Assembly (NCBI RefSeq): GCF_000364625.1
Contig: NZ_KB822600.1
Span: 62,001-126,000, forward strand
Source: Pseudomonas thermotolerans DSM 14292
GTDB taxonomy: Bacteria > Pseudomonadota > Gammaproteobacteria > Pseudomonadales > Pseudomonadaceae
Direction: 5' to 3'
Length of the DNA: 64,000 bases
Part shown: piece by piece, positions 9,852 to 24,116 of the stretch
Layout: every line of letters starts with the position of its first letter
Numbering within the stretch: position 1 is the first letter of the stretch
Notes under the pieces: model-generated
Told to the model about the DNA's origin: nothing
Database searches by the model: none
Seen by the model: the letters and a program-made list of their open reading frames with translations, nothing else
Position numbers and translations under genes: made by a program

Positions 9852-10307
9852 GTGTTTCGCGGAGCTAACGCCATATCGCTTGACGCAAAGGGTCGACTCG
9901 CGATGCCAAGCCGGTATCGGGACGAGATCGTTGCGCGTTCGGGTGGCCAGCTCGTCGTCACCATCGATGCCGTCGACCCCTGTCTGTGCGTGTACCCCCT
10001 GCCCGAATGGGAGCTGATCGAAGCCAAGCTGCGCGAGCTGCCATCCCTGCGCGAAGAAGTCCGCCGCCTGCAACGTCTGCTGATCGGCAATGCCGTCGAT
10101 CTGGAGCTGGATAGCAGCGGCCGTTTCCTCGTGCCGCCGCGCCTGCGTGAATACGCCAAGCTGGACAAGCGGGCGATGCTGGTCGGCCAGCTCAACAAGT
10201 TTCAACTGTGGGACGAGGATGCCTGGAACGCCCTTACCGAGGCCGACCTGGCTGCCATTAAAGAACCCGGCGGACTGCCGGATGAACTGCGTGATCTGAT
10301 CCTGTGA
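9852..10307 (+). CDS. mraZ: Transcriptional regulator MraZ
   Basis: A 151-residue DNA-binding protein, first gene of the dcw cluster and repressor of its own promoter. Two tandem AbrB-like MraZ domains each carry the DxxxR signature: [15 protein letters not shown] (about 9-23) and [15 protein letters not shown] (about 85-99). The start is GTG 9852 with AAGGTGGGG upstream; [11 protein letters not shown] is the conserved N-terminus. The stop overlaps rsmH (GTGA). Confidence 0.95.
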   Translation: MFRGANAISLDAKGRLAMPSRYRDEIVARSGGQLVVTIDAVDPCLCVYPLPEWELIEAKLRELPSLREEVRRLQRLLIGNAVDLELDSSGRFLVPPRLREYAKLDKRAMLVGQLNKFQLWDEDAWNALTEADLAAIKEPGGLPDELRDLIL

Positions 10308-11247
10308 GTGCGACCAGCCAATACCGCCATGTCACCGTGCTGCTCGAGGAGGCCGTCGAGGCCCTCGCCGTGCGTGCGGACGGCTGCTACCTGGACGGCA
10401 CCTTCGGCAGAGGGGGGCACAGTCGCCTCATCTTGGAGAGGCTCGGCCCGGACGGGCGGCTGATAGGTTTCGACAAGGATCCTCTCGCAATCACCACGGG
10501 ACAGGAGCTGGCGGCCGAAGACGGCCGCTTTGTCGTTGTACAGCGCAGCTTTGCGGAACTTGCCGAGGAAGTCGCGGTCCGCGGCCTGACCGGCCGGGTG
10601 GCAGGCGTCCTTCTCGACCTGGGGGTGTCTTCGCCGCAGCTGGACGATGCCGAGCGCGGCTTCAGCTTCCTCAACGACGGCCCTCTGGATATGCGCATGA
10701 ACCCGAATGTCGGGGTGAGCGCTGCCGAATGGCTGGCCACGGCGTCCGAGGAGGAGATCGCTCGGGTGTTCAAGGACTACGGCGAGGAGCGCTTTGCCAA
10801 GCGCATGGCCAGAGCCGTGGTGCAGCGTCGCGCCGAGCGGCCGTTCGAGCGTACCGCCGATCTGGCCGAAGTGCTCAAGCAGGCCAACCCCGCCTGGGAG
10901 AAGAACAAGCACCCGGCCACTCGTGCCTTCCAAGGTCTGCGCATCCACATCAACAACGAACTGGGCGACCTCGAGCGCGGTCTCGATGCGGCGTTGGAGG
11001 TGCTGGCGGTGGGCGGCCGGCTGGTGGTGATCAGCTTCCACTCGCTGGAGGACCGCATCGTCAAGCAGTTCATGCGCCGTCATGCCAAGGGCGAGGCGGA
11101 CAACCTGCCGCGCCACCTGCCGGTGCAGGCCAAGGCTTTCGAGCCGCGCTTAAAGCTCTTGGGCAAGCCCCAGTACGCCTCTGAGGAAGAGGTCAGGGCC
11201 AATCCCCGGGCGCGCAGCGCGGTGATGCGCGTGGCGGAGAAGCTGCG

Positions 11248-11251
<4 letters not shown>
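10304..11251 (+). CDS. rsmH: 16S rRNA (cytosine1402-N4)-methyltransferase
   Basis: A 315-residue SAM methyltransferase, formerly MraW, that N4-methylates C1402. The same base is 2'-O-methylated by RsmI, encoded 1.2 kb upstream. Motifs: [13 protein letters not shown], the SAM loop [57 protein letters not shown] and [15 protein letters not shown] start at 10304 overlaps the mraZ stop by 4 bp; the stop overlaps ftsL by 4 bp. Confidence 0.96.
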
Positions 11252-13270
<2,019 letters not shown>

Positions 13271-13271
<1 letters not shown>

Positions 13272-14734
13272 TGCCCATGCCACTCAACCAGCTCCTGCCC
13301 CAGGCCCAAGGCGCCGTGCTGATCCGCGAGCTCAGCCTAGACAGCCGCAAGGTGCGCCCGGGCGACCTGTTCCTCGCCGTCCCCGGTGCACGCCAGGACG
13401 GGCGCGTCCACATTGGCGACGCCATCGCCCGGGGCGCCGCAGCAGTGGCCTACGAGGCCGAGGGCGCGCCGGCCATCGAGGCTGGGGGCGCCGAACTGGT
13501 CGCGGTGAAGGGTTTGGCTGGCCAGCTGTCAGCCATCGCCGGGCGCTTCTATGGTGAGCCGAGCCGCGGCTTGCGCCTGGTCGGGGTGACCGGCACCAAC
13601 GGTAAGACCAGCGTCAGTCAGTTGCTTGCCCAGGCCCTCGACCGGCTTGGCGAGCGCTGCGGGATCATCGGCACCCTGGGCAGCGGGTTCCATGGCGCCC
13701 TCGAGCAGGGCCTCCACACCACGCCGGATCCGCTCGGCGTGCAGGCCACCCTGGCCAGCCTGAAGAAGGCCGGTGCCCGGGCGGTGGCCATGGAAGTCTC
13801 CTCCCACGGCCTCGACCAGGGGCGGGTGGCGGCGCTTGCCTTTCATAGCGCGGTGTTCACCAACCTGTCGCGCGACCACCTCGACTACCACGGCTCCATG
13901 GAAGCCTATGCGGCGGCCAAGGCCAAACTGTTCGACTGGCCGGGGCTGCGCTGCCGGGTGATCAACCTGGACGACGAGTTCGGCCGCCAACTGGCCGGCC
14001 AGGACCGGGAGTCGTGGCTGATCAGCTACAGCCTGGACGATCCCGAGGCCAGCCTTCACTGCAGGGACATCCGCTTCGATGACGAGGGGGTGCGTGCCCA
14101 ACTGATCACTCCGCACGGCGAAGGCAGCCTGCGCAGCCCGCTGCTCGGCCGCTTCAACCTGAGCAACCTGCTGGCGGTGGTCGGCGTGCTGCTCGGCTTC
14201 GACTACCCGCTGGGCGAGATCCTCAAGGTGCTGCCCGGACTGCAGGGGCCAGTGGGGCGCATGCAGCGCTTCGGCGGCGGCAGTCAGCCGCTGGTGGTGG
14301 TCGACTACGCGCACACCCCGGATGCCCTGGAAAAGGTCCTGACCGCGCTGCGTCCGCACGTGCGTGGTCGCCTGCTGTGCCTGTTCGGCTGCGGTGGCGA
14401 CCGCGACCGCGGCAAGCGCCCGCTGATGGCCGAGGTGGTCGAGCGTCTCGCCGACGGCGTGTGGGTCACCGACGACAACCCGCGCAGCGAGGACCCGTTG
14501 CAGATCTTCGCCGACATTCGCGCCGGTTTCGTCGCGCCGGAGAAGGTCGAGTTCGTGCCCGGGCGCGGCCTGGCCATCGCCCAGTTGATCGCCTCGGCAA
14601 GTGCCGAGGACGTGGTGGTGCTGGCTGGCAAGGGGCACGAGGATTACCAGGAGATCGACGGCGTACGCCTGCCGTTCTCCGATCTGGACGAAACCCGCAA
14701 GGCCCTGGCGGCCTGGGAGGCGGCACATGCTTAA
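13271..14734 (+). CDS. murE: UDP-MurNAc-L-Ala-D-Glu:meso-diaminopimelate ligase
   Basis: A 487-residue ATP-dependent Mur ligase that adds meso-DAP, the third stem-peptide residue. It has the N-terminal UDP-binding domain (LSLDSRKVRPGDLFLAV), the central P-loop GVTGTNGKTSVSQLL and the C-terminal domain. DNPRSEDP (about residues 403-410) is the DNPR signature that selects diaminopimelate rather than lysine. ATG 13271 overlaps the ftsI stop by 1 bp. Confidence 0.97.
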
Positions 14735-16097
14735 GTCCTGGCTGCTTTCCGAGCTTGCCCAGTCGCTGAACGGCCGGCTGTACGGTGCCGACGTGGCCTT
14801 TGCCGCGGTCAGCACCGACAGCCGCAAGCTTGAACCCGGTCAGTTGTTCATCGCCCTGACCGGCCCGCGCTTCGACGGCCATGCCTACCTGGCGGAGGTC
14901 GCCGGCAAGGGCGCGGTGGCCGCGCTGGTGGAGCGCCTCGTGCCCGGCGTTGAGTTGCCGCAACTGGTGGTGGCCGACACCCGCCAGGCTCTGGGCCGAC
15001 TGGGTGCCTTGAACCGCGACGCCTACCAGGGCCCGCTTGCCGCGGTGACAGGCTCCAGCGGCAAGACCACCGTCAAGGAAATGCTCGCCAGCATCCTCAG
15101 GGCCGGCTTCGCCGGGCCGGTGTTGGCCACTCGCGGCAACCTCAACAACGATCTGGGGGTGCCGCTGACCCTGCTGGAGCTGGCGCCGGAACACGTCGGA
15201 GCGGTGATCGAGCTGGGTGCCAACCACCTCGGCGAGATCGCCTATACGGTGTCCCTGACCCGTCCGCAGGTGGCGATCATCAACAACGCCGGCACCGCCC
15301 ATTTGGGCGAGTTTGGCGGGCCGGAAAAGATCGTCGAGGCCAAGGGCGAGATCCTCGAGGGCCTGCCGGCCGATGGCGTGGCGGTGCTGAACCGTGACGA
15401 CAAGGCCTTCGCCGCCTGGCAACGGCGCGCCGCCGGACGGCAGGTGCTGAGCTTCGCTCTGCACGACGCCCGGGCCGACTTCCGCGCCGGCGACCTGGTC
15501 CGCGACGCCCGCGGCTGCCAGGGCTTCACCCTGCACGGCCCGTGCGGTGAGGCGCGCATCCAGCTCAACCTGCTGGGCATCCATAACGTGGCCAACGCAC
15601 TGGCTGCGTCCGCGGCCGCCCATGCCTTGGGCGTGTCGCTGGCCGGCATCGTCCAGGGGCTGGAGGCTGTGCAGCCGGTCGCCGGTCGCGCCGTGGCGCA
15701 GCTGGCCAGCAACGGCGTGCGGGTGATCGACGACAGTTACAACGCCAACCCCACTTCAGTCTGTGCCGCCATTGATATACTCGCCGGCTTCTCCGGGCGC
15801 ACCATCCTGGTGCTGGGCGACATCGGCGAACTGGGTGATTGGGCCGAGGAGGGCCACCGCGAGGTCGGTGCCTACGCCGCCGGCAAGGTCGACTGTCTGT
15901 ATGCGGTTGGGCCGCTCTCGGTCCATGCCGTTCAAGCTTTTGGTGACACCGGTCGTCATTTCCCGGATCAAGCCAGCCTGATCGAAGCACTTCGCCAAGA
16001 GCAGGGCGACACCACCATTCTGATCAAGGGATCGCGCAGCGCGGCGATGGACAAGGTCGTCGCGGCGCTCTGTGGTTCCGCCGAGGAGACACATTAA
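14727..16097 (+). CDS. murF: UDP-MurNAc-tripeptide:D-alanyl-D-alanine ligase
   Basis: A 456-residue Mur ligase that adds D-Ala-D-Ala to complete UDP-MurNAc-pentapeptide. It begins MLKSWLLSELAQSLNGRL, has STDSRKLEPGQLFIAL in the N-domain, the P-loop TGSSGKTTVKEML, and DDSYNANPTSVCAAIDIL in the C-domain. The open frame extends 42 codons upstream, but ATG 14727 matches the conserved family N-terminus and overlaps murE by only 8 bp. Confidence 0.96.
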   Translation: MLKSWLLSELAQSLNGRLYGADVAFAAVSTDSRKLEPGQLFIALTGPRFDGHAYLAEVAGKGAVAALVERLVPGVELPQLVVADTRQALGRLGALNRDAYQGPLAAVTGSSGKTTVKEMLASILRAGFAGPVLATRGNLNNDLGVPLTLLELAPEHVGAVIELGANHLGEIAYTVSLTRPQVAIINNAGTAHLGEFGGPEKIVEAKGEILEGLPADGVAVLNRDDKAFAAWQRRAAGRQVLSFALHDARADFRAGDLVRDARGCQGFTLHGPCGEARIQLNLLGIHNVANALAASAAAHALGVSLAGIVQGLEAVQPVAGRAVAQLASNGVRVIDDSYNANPTSVCAAIDILAGFSGRTILVLGDIGELGDWAEEGHREVGAYAAGKVDCLYAVGPLSVHAVQAFGDTGRHFPDQASLIEALRQEQGDTTILIKGSRSAAMDKVVAALCGSAEETH

Positions 16098-17180
16098 ATG
16101 CTTCTGCTGTTGGCCGAGTATCTGCAACAGTTCTACAAGGGCTTCGCGGTCTTCCAGTATCTGACCCTGCGCGGGATTCTCAGCGTGCTGACCGCCCTGG
16201 TGCTGGCTCTGTGGCTCGGCCCCTGGATGATCCGTACCCTGCAGACCCGGCAGATCGGCCAGGCGGTGCGCGACGACGGCCCGCAATCGCACCTCTCCAA
16301 GAAGGGCACGCCGACCATGGGCGGCGCGCTGATCCTCACCTCCATCGCCATCAGCACCCTGCTGTGGGCCGACCTGGCCAACCGCTACGTCTGGGTGGTG
16401 CTAGCTGTGACACTGGCGTTCGGCGCCATCGGCTGGGTCGACGACTACCGCAAGGTGATCGAGAAGAACTCGCGCGGCCTGCCGAGCCGCTGGAAGTACT
16501 TCTGGCAGTCGGTATTCGGCCTGTGCGCGGCGCTCTTCCTCTACATGACCGCGCAGAGTCCGGTGGAAACCACCCTGATCGTGCCGCTGCTGAAGGACGT
16601 GACCCTGCCGCTGGGCGTCGGCTTCGTGGTGCTGACCTACTTCGTGATCGTCGGTTCGAGCAACGCGGTGAACCTCACCGACGGCCTCGACGGTCTGGCG
16701 ATCATGCCCACGGTGCTGGTCGGTGGGGCGCTGGGCATCTTCTGCTACCTGTCCGGTCACGCCGCCTTCGCCGAATACCTGCTGATTCCCTCGGTGCCGG
16801 GGGCCGGCGAGCTGATCGTGTTCTGTGCCGCGATGGTTGGCGCCGGGCTCGGCTTCCTGTGGTTCAACACCTATCCGGCCCAGGTGTTCATGGGCGACGT
16901 CGGGGCCCTGGCCCTGGGGGCCGCGCTGGGCACCATCGCGGTGATCGTCCGCCAGGAGATCGTCCTGGCGATCATGGGTGGCGTGTTCGTCATGGAAACC
17001 CTGTCGGTGGTCATCCAGGTGGCTTCCTTCAAGCTCACCGGCAAGCGAGTGTTCCGCATGGCGCCGATTCACCACCACTTTGAACTGAAGGGCTGGCCCG
17101 AGCCGCGCGTCATCGTGCGCTTCTGGATCATCACCGTGATCCTGGTGCTGATCGGCCTGGCCACACTGAAACTGAGGTAA
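16098..17180 (+). CDS. mraY: Phospho-MurNAc-pentapeptide-transferase
   Basis: A 360-residue polytopic inner-membrane enzyme that transfers phospho-MurNAc-pentapeptide to undecaprenyl phosphate, making lipid I. About ten membrane helices. Catalytic signatures are [11 protein letters not shown], the aspartate pair in [20 protein letters not shown] and the histidine-rich [12 protein letters not shown] near the C-terminus. ATG lies immediately after the murF stop (0 bp spacing). Confidence 0.97.
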   Translation: MLLLLAEYLQQFYKGFAVFQYLTLRGILSVLTALVLALWLGPWMIRTLQTRQIGQAVRDDGPQSHLSKKGTPTMGGALILTSIAISTLLWADLANRYVWVVLAVTLAFGAIGWVDDYRKVIEKNSRGLPSRWKYFWQSVFGLCAALFLYMTAQSPVETTLIVPLLKDVTLPLGVGFVVLTYFVIVGSSNAVNLTDGLDGLAIMPTVLVGGALGIFCYLSGHAAFAEYLLIPSVPGAGELIVFCAAMVGAGLGFLWFNTYPAQVFMGDVGALALGAALGTIAVIVRQEIVLAIMGGVFVMETLSVVIQVASFKLTGKRVFRMAPIHHHFELKGWPEPRVIVRFWIITVILVLIGLATLKLR

Positions 17181-17186
17181 CCGAGA

Positions 17187-18533
17187 GTGTCGTTGATCGC
17201 ATCCGACCAGTTCCGCATCGTCGTCGGGCTCGGCAAGAGCGGCATGTCCCTGGTGCGCTTCCTGGCTCGCCAGGGCGTGCGCTTCGCCGTGGCCGACACC
17301 CGCGCGAACCCGCCGGAGCTGGAAACCCTGCGGCGCGACTTCCCGGGCGTGGAAGTGCGCTGCGGCGAGCTGGATGTGGATTTCCTGTGCCGCGCCGCGG
17401 AGCTCTACGTGAGCCCCGGCCTGGCCCTCGCCACCCCGGCCCTGCAGGCAGCCGCTGCGCGTGGCGTGAAGTTGTCCGGCGACATCGAGCTGTTCGCCCG
17501 CCACGCCAAGGCGCCGATCGTGGCGATCACCGGCTCCAACGCCAAGAGCACCGTCACCACCCTGGTCGGTGAGATGGCCAGGGCGGCTGGCAAGCGTGTG
17601 GCGGTGGGAGGCAACCTGGGTACTCCGGCGCTCGACCTGCTGGCCGACGACATCGAGCTGTACGTGTTGGAGCTGTCCAGCTTCCAGCTGGAGACCACCG
17701 AGCGACTCAACGCCGAGGTGGCCACCTGCCTGAACGTCAGCGAGGACCACATGGATCGCTACAGCGGTCTGCCGGCCTACCACCAGGCCAAGCACCGGAT
17801 CTTCCGCGGTGCCCGCCAGGTGGTGGTGAATCGCGAGGATCCACTGTCCCGGCCGCTGGTCGGCACGGACGTGACGGTCTGGAGCTTCGGCCTCGACAAG
17901 CCGGACTTCAAGGGCTTCGGGCTGATCGAGGAAGCCGGCGAGAAGTACCTGGCCTTCCAGTTCGACAAGCTGTTGCCGGTCTCCGCGCTGAAGATCCGCG
18001 GCGCCCATAACCAGGCCAACGCCCTGGCCGCCCTGGCTCTCGGGCATGCCGTGGGCCTGCCGTTCGCGCCGATGCTGGAAGCCCTGCAGACCTTCGGCGG
18101 CCTGCCGCACCGCTGCCAGTGGCTGCGCGAGCGCCGCGGGGTGAACTACTACGACGACTCCAAGGCCACCAACGTGGGCGCCGCTCTGGCCGCCATCGAG
18201 GGCCTGGGGGCCGACATTCTCGGCAAGCTGCTGCTGATCGCCGGCGGCGACGGCAAGGGTGCCGATTTTTCCGCGCTGCGCGAGCCGGTGGCCCGCTACT
18301 GTCGCGCCGTGCTGCTGCTCGGCCGCGATGCCGAGCTGATCGCTCGGGCGCTGGGCGACGGCGTGCCGCTCGTGCGGGTCAAGACCCTCGACGAGGCGGT
18401 GGCGCGCGCCGCCGAGCTGGCCGAGGCGGGCGACGCCGTGCTGCTCTCGCCTGCCTGCGCGAGCCTGGACATGTTCAAGAACTTCGAGGAGCGCGGCCGT
18501 CTGTTCGCCGCTGCGGTGGAGGCGCTCGACTGA
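17187..18533 (+). CDS. murD: UDP-MurNAc-L-alanine:D-glutamate ligase
   Basis: A 448-residue Mur ligase that adds D-Glu. It has an N-terminal Rossmann-like UDP-binding domain (VVGLGKSGMSLVRFL), a central ATPase domain and a C-terminal domain with YDDSKATNVGAALAAIE and the SPACASLDMFKNFEERG signature. The P-loop reads TGSNAKSTVTTL, with Ala where E. coli MurD has the second Gly. The start is GTG 17187, 6 bp after mraY. The stop overlaps the ftsW ATG by 1 bp. Confidence 0.96.
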   Translation: MSLIASDQFRIVVGLGKSGMSLVRFLARQGVRFAVADTRANPPELETLRRDFPGVEVRCGELDVDFLCRAAELYVSPGLALATPALQAAAARGVKLSGDIELFARHAKAPIVAITGSNAKSTVTTLVGEMARAAGKRVAVGGNLGTPALDLLADDIELYVLELSSFQLETTERLNAEVATCLNVSEDHMDRYSGLPAYHQAKHRIFRGARQVVVNREDPLSRPLVGTDVTVWSFGLDKPDFKGFGLIEEAGEKYLAFQFDKLLPVSALKIRGAHNQANALAALALGHAVGLPFAPMLEALQTFGGLPHRCQWLRERRGVNYYDDSKATNVGAALAAIEGLGADILGKLLLIAGGDGKGADFSALREPVARYCRAVLLLGRDAELIARALGDGVPLVRVKTLDEAVARAAELAEAGDAVLLSPACASLDMFKNFEERGRLFAAAVEALD

Positions 18534-19768
18534 TGCTCGCCAGACTGCCCGGCATCTTCCAACCCTATCCCTCGCCGCTGCTCAGTCGCCGCGGTGTGGA
18601 TATGGATTTTCCGCTGCTCGCGGGCTGCCTGGCACTGCTTGGCCTCGGTCTGGTGATGATCACGTCGGCCTCTTCGGAAGTGGCGGCGGCGCAGAGCGGT
18701 ACTCCGCTGTATCACATGGTTCGCCACCTGGTTTACGTGGCCATCGGCCTGGTCGCCGGCGGGCTGACCCTGCTGATCCCCATGAGCTTCTGGCAGAACG
18801 CCAGCTGGAAGCTGCTGATCGCCGGTTTCGTGCTGCTGCTCCTGGTGCTGGTGCCGGGCATCGGCCGCGAGGTGAACGGTTCGATGCGCTGGATCGGCTT
18901 CGGCATGTTCAACGTGCAGCCCTCCGAGCTGGCCAAAGTGTTCGCGGTGATCTTCCTCGCCGGCTACCTGGTGCGCCGCCAGGAGGAAGTGCGGGAGAGC
19001 TGGATGGGCTTCTTCAAGCCCTTCGTGGTGCTGATGCCGATGGCCTTCCTGCTGCTCATGGAACCGGACTTCGGTGCCACCGTGGTGCTGATGGGCGCGG
19101 CGGCGGCCATGCTGTTCCTCGGCGGCGTCGGGCTGTTCCGCTTCGGCCTGCTGGTGGCTCTGGCGGTCGCCGCTGTGTTCGTCCTGGTGCAGGCCCAGCC
19201 GTACCGCATGGCACGCCTGACCAGTTTCACCGATCCCTGGGCCGATCAGTTCGGCTCCGGCTACCAGCTGTCCCAGGCGCTGATCGCCTTCGGCCGCGGC
19301 GAGTGGTTCGGTGTGGGGCTCGGCAACAGCGTGCAAAAGCAGTTCTACCTGCCGGAGGCGCACACTGACTTCGTGTTCTCGATCCTCGCCGAGGAACTCG
19401 GCCTGGTCGGCGCCCTGGCCACCGTGGCGCTGTTCGTGTTCGTCACCGTGCGCGGCCTGTACGTCGGCCTGTGGGCCGAGAAGGCCGGGCAGTTCTTCGC
19501 CGCCTACGTGGCCTATGGGCTGTCCTTCCTGTGGATCGGCCAGTTCCTGATCAACATCGGGGTGAATGTCGGCCTGCTGCCTACCAAGGGCCTGACTCTG
19601 CCGTTCCTCAGCTACGGCGGCAGCTCGCTGGTGGTCTGCTGCATCTGCCTGGGCCTGCTGCTGCGCATCGAGTGGGAGCGCCGCACCCAGTTGGGCAGCG
19701 AGGAAATCGAATTCCGCGAAGAGGATTTCGCCGAGGATGAGTTGTCGCTAGGGGAGTCCGGCCGATGA
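18533..19768 (+). CDS. ftsW: Septal peptidoglycan glycosyltransferase FtsW
   Basis: A 411-residue SEDS-family polymerase that extends glycan strands from lipid II at the septum in partnership with FtsI. About ten membrane helices. SEDS motifs: MRWIGFGMFNVQPSELAK, the LMEPDFGATVVL region, the conserved aspartate loop EAHTDFVFSILAEELG and GLTLPFLSYGGSSLV. ATG 18533 overlaps the murD stop. The much longer open frame upstream is a shadow of murD. ATGA overlap with murG. Confidence 0.96.
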   Translation: MLARLPGIFQPYPSPLLSRRGVDMDFPLLAGCLALLGLGLVMITSASSEVAAAQSGTPLYHMVRHLVYVAIGLVAGGLTLLIPMSFWQNASWKLLIAGFVLLLLVLVPGIGREVNGSMRWIGFGMFNVQPSELAKVFAVIFLAGYLVRRQEEVRESWMGFFKPFVVLMPMAFLLLMEPDFGATVVLMGAAAAMLFLGGVGLFRFGLLVALAVAAVFVLVQAQPYRMARLTSFTDPWADQFGSGYQLSQALIAFGRGEWFGVGLGNSVQKQFYLPEAHTDFVFSILAEELGLVGALATVALFVFVTVRGLYVGLWAEKAGQFFAAYVAYGLSFLWIGQFLINIGVNVGLLPTKGLTLPFLSYGGSSLVVCCICLGLLLRIEWERRTQLGSEEIEFREEDFAEDELSLGESGR

Positions 19769-20830
19769 GTGCGAATGTCCTGATCATGGCGGGCGGCACC
19801 GGGGGGCACGTGTTCCCGGCGCTGGCCTGTGCCCGGGAGTTCCAGGCGCGCGGCTACCGCGTGCACTGGCTGGGCACCCCGCGCGGCATCGAGAACGAGC
19901 TGGTGCCCCAGGCCGGCCTGCCGCTGCACCTGATCCAGGTCAGCGGCCTGCGCGGCAAGGGCAAGCTGGCCCTGCTCAAGGCTCCGTTCCAGCTGCTGCG
20001 CGCGCTCTGGCAGGCGCGGCGGATCGTCAAGCAGGTGCAGCCGGTCTGCGTGCTGGGCATGGGCGGCTACGTCACCGGTCCGGGTGGCCTGGCCGCACGG
20101 CTGGCCGGCGTGCCTCTGGTGATCCACGAGCAGAACGCCGTGGCCGGCACCGCCAACCGCGGTCTGGCGCTGTTCGCCCAGCGGGTCTGCGAGGCCTTCC
20201 CGAATACCTTCAGGAACGCTGGCAAGCGTCGCCGCACCACCGGCAATCCGGTGCGCGAGGAGCTGTTCCTGGAAACCCCGCGCGAGCCCCTGGCCGGTCG
20301 TCGGCCGCGCCTGCTGGTGCTGGGCGGCAGCCTCGGCGCCGAGCCGCTCAACAAGCTGCTGCCGGCGGCGCTCGCCCTGCTGGCCGCGGAGCTGCGTCCC
20401 GAGGTGGTGCACCAGGCCGGCAAGCAACACGCCGAGCTGACCGTCGAACGCTACGCCGATGCCGGCGTCAAAGCCCACGTGGTGCCGTTCATTCAGGACA
20501 TGGCCGGCGCCTATGCCTGGGCCGATCTGGTGGTCTGCCGTGCCGGCGCGCTGACCGTCAGCGAGCTGGCGGCTGCCGGCCTGGCCTCCTTCCTGGTGCC
20601 TCTGCCCCATGCGATCGACGACCACCAGACCCAGAACGCCAAATACCTGGCCGAGGAGGGCGCCGCTCTCCTGCTGCCGCAAGCGACCACCGATCCCGAG
20701 GATCTGGCCGCGTACCTGACCGAGGTTTTGATGCAACCCGAACGACTGATTCAGATGGGCCGCCAGGCACGCCGGCTGTCCATGCCCGATGCCACCCGCC
20801 GGGTGGTCGATATCTGCCTGGAGGTGGCCT

Positions 20831-20838
<8 letters not shown>
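19765..20838 (+). CDS. murG: UDP-GlcNAc:lipid I N-acetylglucosaminyltransferase MurG
   Basis: A 357-residue GT-B glycosyltransferase on the cytoplasmic face of the inner membrane that makes lipid II. Motifs: the N-domain G-loop [13 protein letters not shown] (residues 9-21), [41 protein letters not shown], and the UDP-GlcNAc site [16 protein letters not shown]. 4-bp overlap with ftsW and 8-bp overlap with murC. Confidence 0.97.
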
Positions 20839-23214
<2,376 letters not shown>

Positions 23215-23218
23215 GTCG

Positions 23219-24097
23219 ATGCGCGGCGCCACTCTCCGTCACCAGCAACCCGGTACCGGCCGCGTCCTGTCGCGCAAGCCGGCGCCGCGGGGCGCCAGCC
23301 GGATGGTGGCCAAGGAACCGCTGTCGGCGCGTCTGCCGAAACCGGACCTGGGGTTCCTGCGCCGCCTGCTCTGGCCGGTGCTGCTCGGTGCGCTGGGTTT
23401 CGCCACCTACCAGGGCGCGCAGTACCTGCTGCCCTATGTGGACCGACCGATCGGACGGGTCAGCGTCAGCGGCGAGCTCAGTTACATCAACCAGCAGGTG
23501 GTGCAGCAGCGCCTCGCGCCGTTCGTGACCGGCGCCAGCTTCCTCAGCGTGGACCTCGACGGCATGCGCCGGGAGCTGGAGGGCATGCCCTGGATCGCCC
23601 GTGCCGAGGTGCGGCGGATCTGGCCCGATCAGGTGGTGATCCGCCTGGAGGAACAACTGCCGGTGGCCCGCTGGGGCGATGGCGCGCTGCTCAACAACCA
23701 GGGGCAGGCGTTCACCCCGCGGGATCTGGACAACTACGAGAGCCTGCCGCAGCTGGTCGGTCCGCAGCGGGCCCAGGAGCGGGTGATGCAGCAGTACCAG
23801 ATGCTCAGTCAGATGCTGCGCCCGTTGGGCTTCGCCATTACCCGTCTGGAGATGCGTGATCGCGGCAGCTGGTTCCTGCGTGCCAACGAGAGCAGCAGCG
23901 GGCAGAGCATCGAGCTGGCGCTCGGGCGCGACCATCTGGTGGAGAAGATGCGGCGCTTCATCGCCGTGTACGACAAGACGCTCAAAGAGCAGATCGCGAA
24001 TATTGCGCGCATCGACCTGCGCTACCCCAACGGCATGGCCGTGGCGTGGCGCGAGCCGGTGGCGCCGACGGCGGCCGAAGTCGCTGCCGTCCAGTGA
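23219..24097 (+). CDS. ftsQ: Cell division protein FtsQ
   Basis: A 292-residue bitopic division protein, scaffold of FtsQLB. It has a cytoplasmic Arg/Pro-rich N-terminus, one membrane helix (about residues 54-72, [18 protein letters not shown]) and a periplasmic POTRA domain beginning [16 protein letters not shown], then the beta domain ([35 protein letters not shown]). Starts 4 bp after ddlB and is followed by ftsA. Confidence 0.95.
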   Translation: MRGATLRHQQPGTGRVLSRKPAPRGASRMVAKEPLSARLPKPDLGFLRRLLWPVLLGALGFATYQGAQYLLPYVDRPIGRVSVSGELSYINQQVVQQRLAPFVTGASFLSVDLDGMRRELEGMPWIARAEVRRIWPDQVVIRLEEQLPVARWGDGALLNNQGQAFTPRDLDNYESLPQLVGPQRAQERVMQQYQMLSQMLRPLGFAITRLEMRDRGSWFLRANESSSGQSIELALGRDHLVEKMRRFIAVYDKTLKEQIANIARIDLRYPNGMAVAWREPVAPTAAEVAAVQ

Positions 24098-24116
24098 GTC
24101 AGGAGAGGCAACAAGA

